Shown here one piece after another: positions 1 through 7,435 of a DNA stretch of 64,000 nucleotides. The notes under the pieces were generated by a model. It saw only the letters and a program-made list of their open reading frames with translations. It searched no databases and had not been told where the DNA came from. Origin of the DNA: Gordonia bronchialis DSM 43247 (lineage in GTDB: Bacteria > Actinomycetota > Actinomycetes > Mycobacteriales > Mycobacteriaceae); NCBI RefSeq assembly GCF_000024785.1, contig NC_013441.1:1550001-1614000 (forward strand), read 5' to 3'. Every line of letters starts with the position of its first letter. Position 1 is the stretch's first letter. The translations under genes and the position numbers were made by a program.

Positions 1-251
1 CCCTGCGGTACGTAATGCTTCTCGTCGAAGACCGGGGTGCCCTTGTCGGTGGGATTCGAGAGGTTCCAGAACCGGGTGGCGATCGCGAGCAGCGTGATCA
101 CCACCCCGACGACGAGCCCGCGAACCCGGTCGGGTGCGCCGAACAAAGGCATCGGGATCGCCGGGCCCAACTGCGGTTCGGGACGCGGGGACGCTGCCGG
201 GGGACCGCTGCTCCAACGGGAGTCCGGCGGTCGTTCGCCGGTGGCGGTCAT
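1..251 (-). CDS. pmt: Protein O-mannosyltransferase (PMT), N-terminal fragment
   Basis: Reading leftward from ATG at 251, the frame stays open to the window edge, so only the first 83 or so residues are present. A proline-rich cytoplasmic start is followed by a hydrophobic helix (about residues 45-58) and then ATRFWNL...PTDKGTPVFDEKHY. The Asp-Glu pair in FDEKHY is the conserved first-loop motif of actinobacterial PMTs, which transfer mannose from polyprenyl-phosphate-mannose to exported proteins at the membrane. The gene is divergent from rsmI, as in mycobacteria (Rv1002c/Rv1003). A GTG at 257 is an alternative start. The family call is strong; the rest of the protein is outside the window. 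Confidence 0.87.
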   Translation of the reverse strand, partial: MTATGERPPDSRWSSGPPAASPRPEPQLGPAIPMPLFGAPDRVRGLVVGVVITLLAIATRFWNLSNPTDKGTPVFDEKHYVPQ

Positions 252-301
252 CGTCACCCGTCCGATCGTAGTGGGCGGGGTACTCGTAGGCTGGATCGAC
301 C

Positions 302-361
302 ATGTCTGATCCCGCCCATGTCTGATCCCGCCCATGTCTGATCCCACCCATGTCTGATCCC
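302..361 (+). repeat. 16-bp tandem repeat duplicating the rsmI start codon
   Basis: Four nearly identical 16-bp units (core CCATGTCTGATCCC) place ATG codons at 302, 318, 334 and 350. The 16-bp period changes frame each time, so each of the first three ATGs opens a seven-codon frame (MSDPAHV or MSDPTHV, then TGA). Each TGA lies just inside the next unit's ATG region. Only the ATG at 350 continues into rsmI. The structure is seen directly; any effect on translation is inference. Confidence 0.9.
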
Positions 362-1216
362 ATCGGACCCGATCGTCCCGTCGGACGGCTGATTCTCGCC
401 GCCACACCGATGGGACGGTCCGACGACGCCTCGCCCCGGCTGCGTGCCGCACTGCGCGACGCCGACGTGGTCGCCGCCGAGGACACCCGTCGTGCCCGCG
501 CGCTGGCGGCATCTCTCGACGTCGAGATCGGTGGACGATTGGTCAGCTATTACGACCAGGTGGAGGCCGCGCGCACGCCGGCGCTCGTCGAGGCCATCGC
601 CGGGGGAGCGACGGTTGTGCTCATCACCGATGCCGGGATGCCGTCGGTCAGCGACCCGGGCTACCGGATCACGGTGGCGTGTGCCGACGCCGGGCTGCCG
701 GTCACCGCGTTGCCGGGACCGTCGGCGGTCACCACCGCGCTGGCGGTGTCGGCGATGCCGTCGGAGCGGTTCTGCTTCGAGGGTTTCGCACCCCGCAAGG
801 CGGGCGCGCGGGCCGCCTGGTTGACTGCGCTCATCGAGGAGCCGCGGACCGCGGTGTTCTTCGATTCCCCGCACCGACTGGCCGAGACATTGTCGGCGGC
901 GGCCGAGATCCTCGGCGCCGATCGTCGGGCGGCGGTGTGCCGAGAGCTCACCAAGACCTACGAAGAGGTGCGGCGCGGCACGCTCGACGAACTCGCGCGG
1001 TGGGCGGCCGACGGGGTCAAAGGAGAGATCACCGTCGTCATCGCCGGTGCCGTCGCCGGCGAGCCGGACCTCGACGAGCTGGCCGATCGCGCGGAAGAAC
1101 TCGTGGCCGACGGCATGGGTCTGAAGGAGGCGTGTGCCCAACTCACGCGGGGAAACGGTGCCTCTCGCCGCGAGATCTACCAGCGGGTCCTCGATCGTCG
1201 TCGGGATCAGCGATGA
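350..1216 (+). CDS. rsmI: 16S rRNA (cytidine1402-2'-O)-methyltransferase RsmI
   Basis: This 288-residue protein has the full tetrapyrrole-methylase fold of RsmI, which 2'-O-methylates C1402 in the 16S rRNA decoding centre using SAM. The N-terminal AATPMG motif replaces the usual ATPIGN. It is followed by AAEDTRR, a SAM-binding loop LITDAGMPSVSDPG (about residues 92-105), the LPGPSAVTTAL segment, and FFDSPHRLAETL. The C-terminal helical part ends in SRREIYQ, as is usual. It is divergent from pmt. The ATG at 350 is the only one of four tandem ATGs that stays open. The 3' end overlaps the convergent GAF regulator gene by 74 bp. Confidence 0.95.
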   Translation: MSDPIGPDRPVGRLILAATPMGRSDDASPRLRAALRDADVVAAEDTRRARALAASLDVEIGGRLVSYYDQVEAARTPALVEAIAGGATVVLITDAGMPSVSDPGYRITVACADAGLPVTALPGPSAVTTALAVSAMPSERFCFEGFAPRKAGARAAWLTALIEEPRTAVFFDSPHRLAETLSAAAEILGADRRAAVCRELTKTYEEVRRGTLDELARWAADGVKGEITVVIAGAVAGEPDLDELADRAEELVADGMGLKEACAQLTRGNGASRREIYQRVLDRRRDQR

Positions 1217-2387
1217 CTCGCAGTTCGACGTCGGCGGCCAGTCGATAGGGCCGGTTGGTGACCAGCGCACCCACCGCACGGCGTAGCCGGGACATCTCCG
1301 CGCGTACCGTCACAAGATGACTGCCGTCGCCGAACAGCATGTGGCTCAAGCGTTCTGCGGTGAGGCCGGAGCCCCCGGCATCGGCGAGCAGCAGGAGGAT
1401 CTGGGCGTGGCGCCGGGTCAGTATCGTCTGCCAGGTCTGCGTGTCGCCGCTCACCGCGATCGACGGTTCGCCGCGGAGATCGAGCTCGGCGATGACCGGC
1501 GACGACGGGCCGGCCGGCCGGACCAGCCAGCCCCGGGGTAGGCGTTCGGCGACGCACGCCCCGAGACCGGGCACGAACTGGTGGGCGCCGTCGGCGGGCG
1601 CCGCCACGCGCGTGGGTCCGCTGCACCCGTGGCTGTCGGCCACCCACCCGTGATCGTCGACGAGTAGTCCGGGACCACGAACCGCGGCGAGTCTCGCCGC
1701 CCCGGCGTTGCGCAGGTCGGCAAGGGTCGCGATGTGCGCGGCCGAGATCTCGTGCTCGCCGAGGGAGGCAATCGCCGAGGTGAATGCCAGCGCGGCGGGC
1801 TGCAACGAGGCCGCGGGCCCGGCGAGCCCGGCGATGGCGACCATCTCACCGGTACGGCGGTCGTGAATCGGTGCGGCAGTGCAATACAGGCCGTGAAGTG
1901 CCCGGTTGTAGTGTTCGGCGCCCAGCACACGGGTGGGCCGGCCGTGCTGGATCACGAGCCCGACGGCGGTGGTGGCGGTGGACTCCTCATCCCATCGTGA
2001 CCCCTCCACCAGGTGCAGACGGTCGGCGACCGACATGAGGGCCGGTGATCCGCCGCGCCACAGCAGCACCCCGTCGGCGTCGAAGATGCCCATCGCCATG
2101 GCGGTGTCGGCGTCGGACGCGGAGAACAGCGCCGTGATGCGGTCCACCGCGTCCCGAACCGGGTGGTGGGCCCGGCGCTCGTACAACTCGGACCGCTCCA
2201 GCATCACCGGGTTGTGCCGGTCGGTGGTGGGATGGACACCCGACGTCTTGGCCCGTAACCAGGATTCGACGACCTCGTGACTCGGCGCGACAGTGGGCGC
2301 CGTGCCCGACAGAATCGCGTCGTGGCTCGCGCTCAGATCCCGGACGTGCATCGTCAGATCGGTGCCCGGCGTGGTCGGCGTCCCCAT
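1143..2387 (-). CDS. GAF-domain transcriptional regulator
   Basis: The 414-residue product starts with a helical region (SHEVVESWLRAKTSGV, like the N-terminus of acetoin-operon-type activators). A GAF-like sensory domain follows (about residues 70-210, containing SRWDEESTATTAVGLVI and YCTAAPIHDRRTGEMVAIAGLAGP). The C-terminal region (about 320-400) looks like a winged helix (RHAQILLLLADAGGSGLTAERLSHMLFG). There is no AAA+ sigma-54 domain. Such proteins usually sit near dehydrogenase genes, but none is adjacent here, so the target and ligand are unknown. ATG 2387 was chosen over a TTG at 2405. Its 3' end overlaps rsmI on the other strand. Confidence 0.8.
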   Translation of the reverse strand: MGTPTTPGTDLTMHVRDLSASHDAILSGTAPTVAPSHEVVESWLRAKTSGVHPTTDRHNPVMLERSELYERRAHHPVRDAVDRITALFSASDADTAMAMGIFDADGVLLWRGGSPALMSVADRLHLVEGSRWDEESTATTAVGLVIQHGRPTRVLGAEHYNRALHGLYCTAAPIHDRRTGEMVAIAGLAGPAASLQPAALAFTSAIASLGEHEISAAHIATLADLRNAGAARLAAVRGPGLLVDDHGWVADSHGCSGPTRVAAPADGAHQFVPGLGACVAERLPRGWLVRPAGPSSPVIAELDLRGEPSIAVSGDTQTWQTILTRRHAQILLLLADAGGSGLTAERLSHMLFGDGSHLVTVRAEMSRLRRAVGALVTNRPYRLAADVELRVIADPDDDRGPAGRSRGERHRFPA

Positions 2388-2429
2388 GTGAGCGATGCTA
2401 CCCAACCGGGGTGATCAAGCCTCCCTCTT

Positions 2430-2752
2430 GCTGGTTGAGTCGACGGCCCCATCGGCTGGTTGAGTCGGCGGCCCCCGTCCGCTGGTTGAGCCGCGACGGA
2501 CGAGCTTGCGAGTCCGCCGCGCGTCGAAACCACAAGCAAGACAACAGTATCCGCAACAACCAGGAGCACACGGGGCGCCGACGCGGTCAGCTCACGAGTG
2601 GTTTCGACGCGGCTCGGTCTCGCTGCGCTCGCCCGTGCCGGCTCAACCAGCAAAATGGGGGGCGCTGGCTCAACCAGCAAAATGGGGGGCGCTGGCTCAA
2701 CCAGCTGAATGGGGGCGCCGGCTCAACCAGCTGAATGGGGCGCAGCTCAACC
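2430..2752. repeat. REP/BIME-like inverted element with flanking tandem arrays
   Basis: The gene-free stretch between the GAF regulator and pabB is built from one repeat family. Two roughly 52-bp cores lie head-to-head (2482-2533 and 2598-2650), each running between a GGTTGAGCCG-type end and a GTCGAAACCA-type end. Outside the left core are two further CTGGTTGAGTCG units. Outside the right core are 27-, 27-, 26- and 25-bp units from 2640 to 2744, each starting GGCTCAACCAGC. The last partial unit supplies the pabB stop codon (2747-2749). A related core and array occur at 7298-7416. This resembles dispersed extragenic palindromes; transcription termination or a transposase-mobilised REP are both possible. 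Confidence 0.82.
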
Positions 2753-3883
2753 GACATGCCCGACGATGCTGGCCGCCTTGTCGAGGCACTCCTGCCATTC
2801 GGCGGCCGGGTCGGAGTCGATGGTGATGCCGCCGCCGACACCGAGGGTCGCGGTGCCGTCGGGCGCTATCGACACGGTGCGGATAGCGACGTTGAGGTCC
2901 AGTCCGTGGTCGGGCCCGGCGATTCCGACTGCGCCGCAGTACACACCGCGGGCGCCGTGTTCCCAGTCGGCGAGCAGTTCCATCGCCCGGAGTTTAGGGG
3001 TGCCGGTCACCGAGGCGGGCGGGAAGGTGGCGGCGAGCAGCACGTCGGTACCGGTGCCCGGTTCGACGATCGCCTGGACCTGCGAGACCAGGTGCCACAC
3101 ACCGGGAGCGCTGACCACGGAGAGGAGGTCGGGAACACGGACCGACCCGGTCACCGCGAGGCGCCCGAGGTCGTTGCGGACCAGGTCGACGATCATGATG
3201 TTCTCGGCGACATCCTTGGTCGACGACGCCAGCCGGTCGGGGTCGTCGTGTGCCGGAAGCGTTCCCTTGATGGGTGCCGACGACACGATGTTGCCGGTCC
3301 GGCGCAGGAACAGTTCGGGTGAGAAACTCGCCACTGTGCCCCAATCGCCCTGCAGGAAAGCTGATTTCGCGGGAGCGGTCGCGGCGGTGACGTCGGCGAA
3401 GTAGTCGACGGTCGAGCCGGTGACCGTGCCGGTGAACCGGGTGCACACACACGCCTGGTACACCTCGCCGGCGCGAATCGCGTCGAGACAGTTCTCGATC
3501 GCGTCGAGATGCGGTTGCCGTTGCGGCGCAGTCCATTCGGCCGTCCACCCGCTACGCGGGCCGACGAGGGCGCCCAACGCCCACGCCGGCACATCCCCGA
3601 TCGTCGACCACACGCCGTCCCGCAGCATCAACAGATGATCGGTGATGCCTCCGGCCACCTGGGGGAGGGTGGACTCGTCGGCGCGGACCGGAAAACCGAG
3701 GTAGCCCAACCAAAATCGGTCGGGATCGGCGGGCGGCCCGACGCCGGTCCGCAACTCGATAGACGGGGCGATCACCGCGTCGGCATCCCACCAGTCGCCG
3801 ATCAGCGCGGCCGGCGGCGGCAGCCGGTGCGCGGTGGTGTGGGCGTGCAGGGCGCGCAGCACGTCCAGCGCGGTCGCGGCCAT
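2747..3883 (-). CDS. pabB: Aminodeoxychorismate synthase component I (PabB)
   Basis: The 378-residue protein belongs to the chorismate-binding family and aminates chorismate to 4-amino-4-deoxychorismate in folate synthesis. The diagnostic PIKGT motif is at about residues 204-208; its lysine marks PabB, whereas TrpE and MenF-type enzymes have PIAGT. FSPELFLRR, ENIMIVDLVRNDLGR, FPPASVTGTPK and VGGGITIDSDP follow in the expected order. The N-terminal lobe is short. The ATG at 3883 is 10 bp downstream of the metG stop, so the two genes are probably co-transcribed. The stop codon lies inside a repeat array, so the very C-terminus may vary among strains. Confidence 0.93.
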   Translation of the reverse strand: MAATALDVLRALHAHTTAHRLPPPAALIGDWWDADAVIAPSIELRTGVGPPADPDRFWLGYLGFPVRADESTLPQVAGGITDHLLMLRDGVWSTIGDVPAWALGALVGPRSGWTAEWTAPQRQPHLDAIENCLDAIRAGEVYQACVCTRFTGTVTGSTVDYFADVTAATAPAKSAFLQGDWGTVASFSPELFLRRTGNIVSSAPIKGTLPAHDDPDRLASSTKDVAENIMIVDLVRNDLGRLAVTGSVRVPDLLSVVSAPGVWHLVSQVQAIVEPGTGTDVLLAATFPPASVTGTPKLRAMELLADWEHGARGVYCGAVGIAGPDHGLDLNVAIRTVSIAPDGTATLGVGGGITIDSDPAAEWQECLDKAASIVGHVG

Positions 3884-3893
3884 GCGCGTCGGG

Positions 3894-5465
3894 TCAGACC
3901 TCGTAGCGGGGGAAGATCGGCGTCGGCTTCGGGAGCGTGGTCCCGGGAGCGAGCCGGTCGGTGACGGCGCTGAACTGCCGGGCGGCACCGGAATCGTCGA
4001 CGCCCAACAGGTCGAGCAGCTTCGCCGTGGAGGCCGGCATGACCGGTTGGCTGAGCAGTGCGACGATGCGGACCACCTCGGCGCAGACGTAGAGCACGGT
4101 GCCGGTGCGTCCGAGGTCGGTCTTGGCGAGCTTCCACGGTTCCTGCGCCGAGATGTAGCGGTTGGTCTCCCCGAGGACCGACCACATCGCCTCGAGCGCG
4201 AGATGGATGGCCTGGACCTCTATGTGGGCGCGCACGGTGTCGAGCAGGGCATCGGCGCGGGCGAGGAGTTCGGTATCGGCGTCGAGGTAGACCCCCGGAG
4301 CGGGCAGCGCCCCGTCGAAGTACTTGCCGATCATCGACAAGGTGCGTTGCGCGAGGTTGCCGAAGTCGTTGGCGAGGTCGGCGTTGATCCGGCTGATGAT
4401 CGCGTCGGTCGAGTACGACCCGTCCTGACCGTAGGAGACCTCACGCAGGAAGAAGTACCGCACGGGGTCGAGTCCGAACTCGGCGATCAGTGCGTCGGGA
4501 TCGAGGACGTTGCCCACCGACTTGCTCATCTTCTCGCCCTTGTTCAGCAAAAAGCCGTGCACGAACACACGTTTGGGCAGATCGATGCCCGCGCTCATCA
4601 GGAAAGCGGGCCAGTACACGCAGTGGAAGCGGATGATGTCCTTGCCGATGATGTGCAGATCGGCCGGCCAGTAGCGGCGCAGCGTCTGCTCGTCGTCGGG
4701 GAAGCCGGCGCCGGTCAGGTAGTTGGTGAGGGCGTCGACCCACACGTACATGACGTGATCGGGGTGAGCAGGGACCGGTACTCCCCAGTCGAAGGTGGTG
4801 CGCGAGATGGACAGGTCGTTGAGGCCGCCCTTGACGAAGCTGACCACCTCGTTGCGGCGGACGTCGGGTCCGATGAAGTCGGGGTCGGACTCGTAGAGCT
4901 CGAGGAGCTTGTCCTGGTAGTTGGACAGCCGGAAGAAGTAGGTCTCCTCCTCGGTCCAGGTGAGGACGTGTCCGGTGTCGGTGGCGACGCGTTCGCCTGC
5001 CTCGTTGACGCTGGTCTCGCTGTCGGCGTAGAAGGTCTCGTCGCGGACGTCGTACCAGCCGGAGTACTTGTCGAGGTAGATGTCGCCGTTATCGCTCATC
5101 CGCTGCCAGATGGCCTCCGACGCGCGCTTGTGGTCGTCGTCGGAGGTGCGGATGAACCGGTGATAACTCGAGCCGAGCCGGTCCTGCAGGGCCTGGAATC
5201 GGTCGGAGTTGCGGCGCGCCAGCTCGGCGGTCGGGATGCCTTCCTTTTCCGCGGTCTGCTGCATCTTCTGGCCGTGGACGTCAGTGCCGGTGAGAAACCG
5301 GACGTCGTAGCCGTCGAGGCGGTGGAACCGGGCGAGCACGTCGGCCGAGATGTACTCATAGGCGTGCCCGATGTGAGGTGCGCCGTTGGGGTAGGCGATC
5401 GCGGTGGTGATGTAGTACGGGCGTCCGTCACCGTGCGAATTGCGGCTGGTCAAGTCTGCGGCCAT
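3894..5465 (-). CDS. metG: Methionyl-tRNA synthetase
   Basis: This 523-residue class I aminoacyl-tRNA synthetase charges tRNA-Met. The HIGH motif is at residues 31-34 and KMSKS at 312-316. [12 protein letters not shown] precedes the connective-peptide region, and the [19 protein letters not shown] motif lies before KMSKS. The zinc-knuckle cysteines of the E. coli-type enzyme and the C-terminal tRNA-binding appendage are both absent, consistent with the short MetG form common in actinobacteria. It is followed by pabB, and the upstream gene is the MerR-HEAT regulator. It is intact and belongs to the conserved backbone (equivalent to Rv1007c). Confidence 0.97.
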   Translation of the reverse strand: MAADLTSRNSHGDGRPYYITTAIAYPNGAPHIGHAYEYISADVLARFHRLDGYDVRFLTGTDVHGQKMQQTAEKEGIPTAELARRNSDRFQALQDRLGSSYHRFIRTSDDDHKRASEAIWQRMSDNGDIYLDKYSGWYDVRDETFYADSETSVNEAGERVATDTGHVLTWTEEETYFFRLSNYQDKLLELYESDPDFIGPDVRRNEVVSFVKGGLNDLSISRTTFDWGVPVPAHPDHVMYVWVDALTNYLTGAGFPDDEQTLRRYWPADLHIIGKDIIRFHCVYWPAFLMSAGIDLPKRVFVHGFLLNKGEKMSKSVGNVLDPDALIAEFGLDPVRYFFLREVSYGQDGSYSTDAIISRINADLANDFGNLAQRTLSMIGKYFDGALPAPGVYLDADTELLARADALLDTVRAHIEVQAIHLALEAMWSVLGETNRYISAQEPWKLAKTDLGRTGTVLYVCAEVVRIVALLSQPVMPASTAKLLDLLGVDDSGAARQFSAVTDRLAPGTTLPKPTPIFPRYEV

Positions 5466-5594
5466 AGTGCGTGCCAGATTACCGAGCGGTGCGGTGGTGT
5501 AACCAACCGGAGTCGGGGTGAGCAGATCTTTACGTGCGGCGACGGTGGTGTGGACAGTGCGGATAGCGGTCCTGGTAAGTGCAGTTTTCGGCGG

Positions 5595-6590
5595 CTACGC
5601 GTCGCGGCGGGCCAGGATCGCCTCGGCGGTGGCGGCCACGGTCCGGTCCTCGTCGGTGCGGAGGATGTGCAGACCCTGCGCGGCCGCCGGTCCGGGAATC
5701 TCGGCCAGCGCCTGAGCCAGCCGGAGACGCGCGGGCGCATCACCGTCGGCCAGCGCAGTGGTCAGCGCGTCGACGATGGCGGTCGCGTCATCGGCCGAGT
5801 CGGCGAACGACGCGAGCATTTCGGCGGCCTCCACATCGCGGTCGCCGACGACGATCAGCGCGATCAGCGCTCCGATCGCGTCACGCTCACCCGTCGAGCC
5901 CAGTGCGCGTGTCGCCGCCCATCGGACGTCGGCGTCGGGGTCGTTGAGCAGCGGGCGCAGGAGTTCGGTGGATTCAGGGCGGCCCAGTTCGGCGATCGCC
6001 ATGGCGGCCCGACGCCGCACCTGCGCGTCGTCGGCGTGCAATGCGGTTGCGAGGGAATCGATTCCGGCTGTACCGGAGCGGGCCAGGGCCCACCGCAGGG
6101 TGCCGGCCACGTTGGGGTCTTCCTCGGCGAGCACTGCCTGGGCCAGCGCGTCGGTGCCGAGCGCGAAGCCGTCCGGGGTGCCGAGCGCAGCCTGCTGGCG
6201 AGCAGCGGGGTCTGCGGACTGCACGCCACGCAGCAATGCGATGAGCGACAACACCTCCGGCCAGTCCGCCGGTCCTGCCGACTCGACCTGCTCGAGCCTC
6301 GTGAGCAACGCGGCCTGCGCCGCCATCCGCGCCCGTGTGCTGGCGATGAGTTCCGAGATCAGTTCGGCCGGAGCGAATTTCGGATCATCGAGGGCGCGGC
6401 CGACCTCGTTGAGGGACAAGCCCAACGACCGGAGGCTCTCGACGTGCCAGAGTCGACGGATGTCGGCGTCGGAGTACTCGCGATAACCGCCCGCACTGCG
6501 CCCGGTGGGTTGCACCAGTCCCAGCGAGTCGTAGTGGCGCAGCATCCGGGCACTGACACCCGAATGCCGCGCCACCTCACCGATCAGCAA
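5595..6590 (-). CDS. MerR-type regulator fused to HEAT repeats
   Basis: The first 75 residues are a clear MerR helix-turn-helix (MLIGEVARHSGVSARMLRHYDSLG, then RSAGGYREYSDADIRRL). After a helical linker (to about residue 130), the remaining 200 residues are HEAT-like helical repeats, for example ADDAQVRRRAAMAIAELG, DPDADVRWAATRALGSTG and a late REDRTVAATAEAIL-like repeat (its exact first residues are TDEDRTV). MerR proteins normally carry a short dimer helix and a small ligand domain, so a HEAT solenoid as the sensor or protein-binding module is unusual. Its start overlaps the end of the separate HEAT-repeat gene by 7 bp, so the two are translationally coupled. The effector and targets are unknown. 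Confidence 0.85.
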   Translation of the reverse strand: MLIGEVARHSGVSARMLRHYDSLGLVQPTGRSAGGYREYSDADIRRLWHVESLRSLGLSLNEVGRALDDPKFAPAELISELIASTRARMAAQAALLTRLEQVESAGPADWPEVLSLIALLRGVQSADPAARQQAALGTPDGFALGTDALAQAVLAEEDPNVAGTLRWALARSGTAGIDSLATALHADDAQVRRRAAMAIAELGRPESTELLRPLLNDPDADVRWAATRALGSTGERDAIGALIALIVVGDRDVEAAEMLASFADSADDATAIVDALTTALADGDAPARLRLAQALAEIPGPAAAQGLHILRTDEDRTVAATAEAILARRDA

Positions 6591-7216
6591 GCGACGACCT
6601 TTCTCGCCAGGGCCAGGTCGGTCTCGAAGTCGCTCTCCGGATCGTCTATCAGCCGTCGAGTGGCCTTCGCGTGGGCACGCACGGGCGGATCCGGATGGCG
6701 CAGCGCGGTTGTCACGGCCGACGACGCGGCCTCGCCGAGCGTCACGAACGCGCGGCTGAGGCTGCGCTGCACCTCGGTGTCACCGCGGCCGAACTCGCGA
6801 GCCAGCGACGAGGCCAGTGCGCGATGCTCGTCTGCCGGGGCGAGGACCACCGCCGCACGCCACGCTGCCCGGGCGACCTCGGTGTCGGTGTCGTGCAGCA
6901 GGTCGTCGGTGATGGCCGGCCAGGCTGCCCGGTCACCGATCTTGGACAGCGTGTGCAGTGCCTGACTGCGTGCTTGCGCCCGCGTAGCGGACAGTTCGAC
7001 GACGAGCCGCGGCACCGCCACCTCCGCGGGTAGCCGCGTCAACGCCCAGGTCAGCATGTCGCGGACAAAGAAGTCCGGTTCGACGGCGCAGCGCTGCACG
7101 AGCGGGTCGACGAAGCCGGCCTCGGGTGCGGTACCCGCGGCCAATGCCGCCCGAAGCCTTGTCGAGGCATCCGGGGCGCTGAGCGCGCGCGTGAGTGTGG
7201 TTGTCGTCTGGGTCAT
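6584..7216 (-). CDS. HEAT-repeat protein coupled to the MerR-HEAT regulator
   Basis: The 210-residue protein is almost entirely HEAT-like helical pairs: DASTRLRAALAAG, EPDFFVRDMLTWALTRLP, RAQARSQALHTLSKIGD, DTEVARAAWRAAVVLAP, DTEVQRSLSRAFVTLGE and DPPVRAHAKATRRLI. No signal peptide or catalytic motif is visible. The ATG at 7216 is preceded by a strong AAGGAGG ribosome site, which decides against the in-frame ATG at 7234. The gene is the first of a two-gene operon with the MerR-HEAT regulator. The shared repeat type suggests that the two proteins bind each other or the same partner; this is inference. Upstream lies a repeat-filled gap. Confidence 0.82.
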   Translation of the reverse strand: MTQTTTTLTRALSAPDASTRLRAALAAGTAPEAGFVDPLVQRCAVEPDFFVRDMLTWALTRLPAEVAVPRLVVELSATRAQARSQALHTLSKIGDRAAWPAITDDLLHDTDTEVARAAWRAAVVLAPADEHRALASSLAREFGRGDTEVQRSLSRAFVTLGEAASSAVTTALRHPDPPVRAHAKATRRLIDDPESDFETDLALARKVVAC

Positions 7217-7297
7217 GGGGACCACCTCCTTCACCCGTCACTCAACAGCTTGACACCGTGTGAAGGTCAAGTGGTCGCGGACGTCCTCGGGTCACCT

Positions 7298-7416
7298 TGG
7301 TTTCGACGCGCGGCGGTCTCGCAAGCTCGCCCGACGCGGCTCAGCCAGCTGAGGGGCGCGGCTGGACCAGCTGCTGGGGGTACGGCCGGACCAGCTGCTG
7401 GGGGTACGGCTGAACC
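7298..7416. repeat. REP-like core plus tandem array (third copy)
   Basis: A core at 7298-7348 runs from TGGTTTCGACGCGCGG to GGCTCAGCCAG and closely matches the reverse complement of the core at 2482-2533. It continues into an array: one GGCTCAGCCAGCTG unit at 7338, then two 24-bp units (7360-7383 and 7384-7407, core GGACCAGCTGCTGGGGGTAC) and a partial third. It ends about 20 bp from the GH65 stop codon. The same core-plus-array layout occurs at 2430-2752. Confidence 0.8.
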
Positions 7417-7435
7417 TGATGGTGGGCCCCCGCCC

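Noticed and set aside
1143..1216. The rsmI/GAF-regulator overlap as a sign of misannotation
   Set aside because: Both proteins have normal C-termini; convergent 3' overlaps of this size occur in compact genomes.
2640..2752. A CRISPR array
   Set aside because: The 25-27-bp units are directly adjacent without unique spacers, and no cas genes are present.
3834..6965. A 1043-codon open frame on the plus strand
   Set aside because: It is antisense to pabB, metG and the two HEAT-repeat genes, whose motifs are certain. High GC leaves long open frames opposite real genes.
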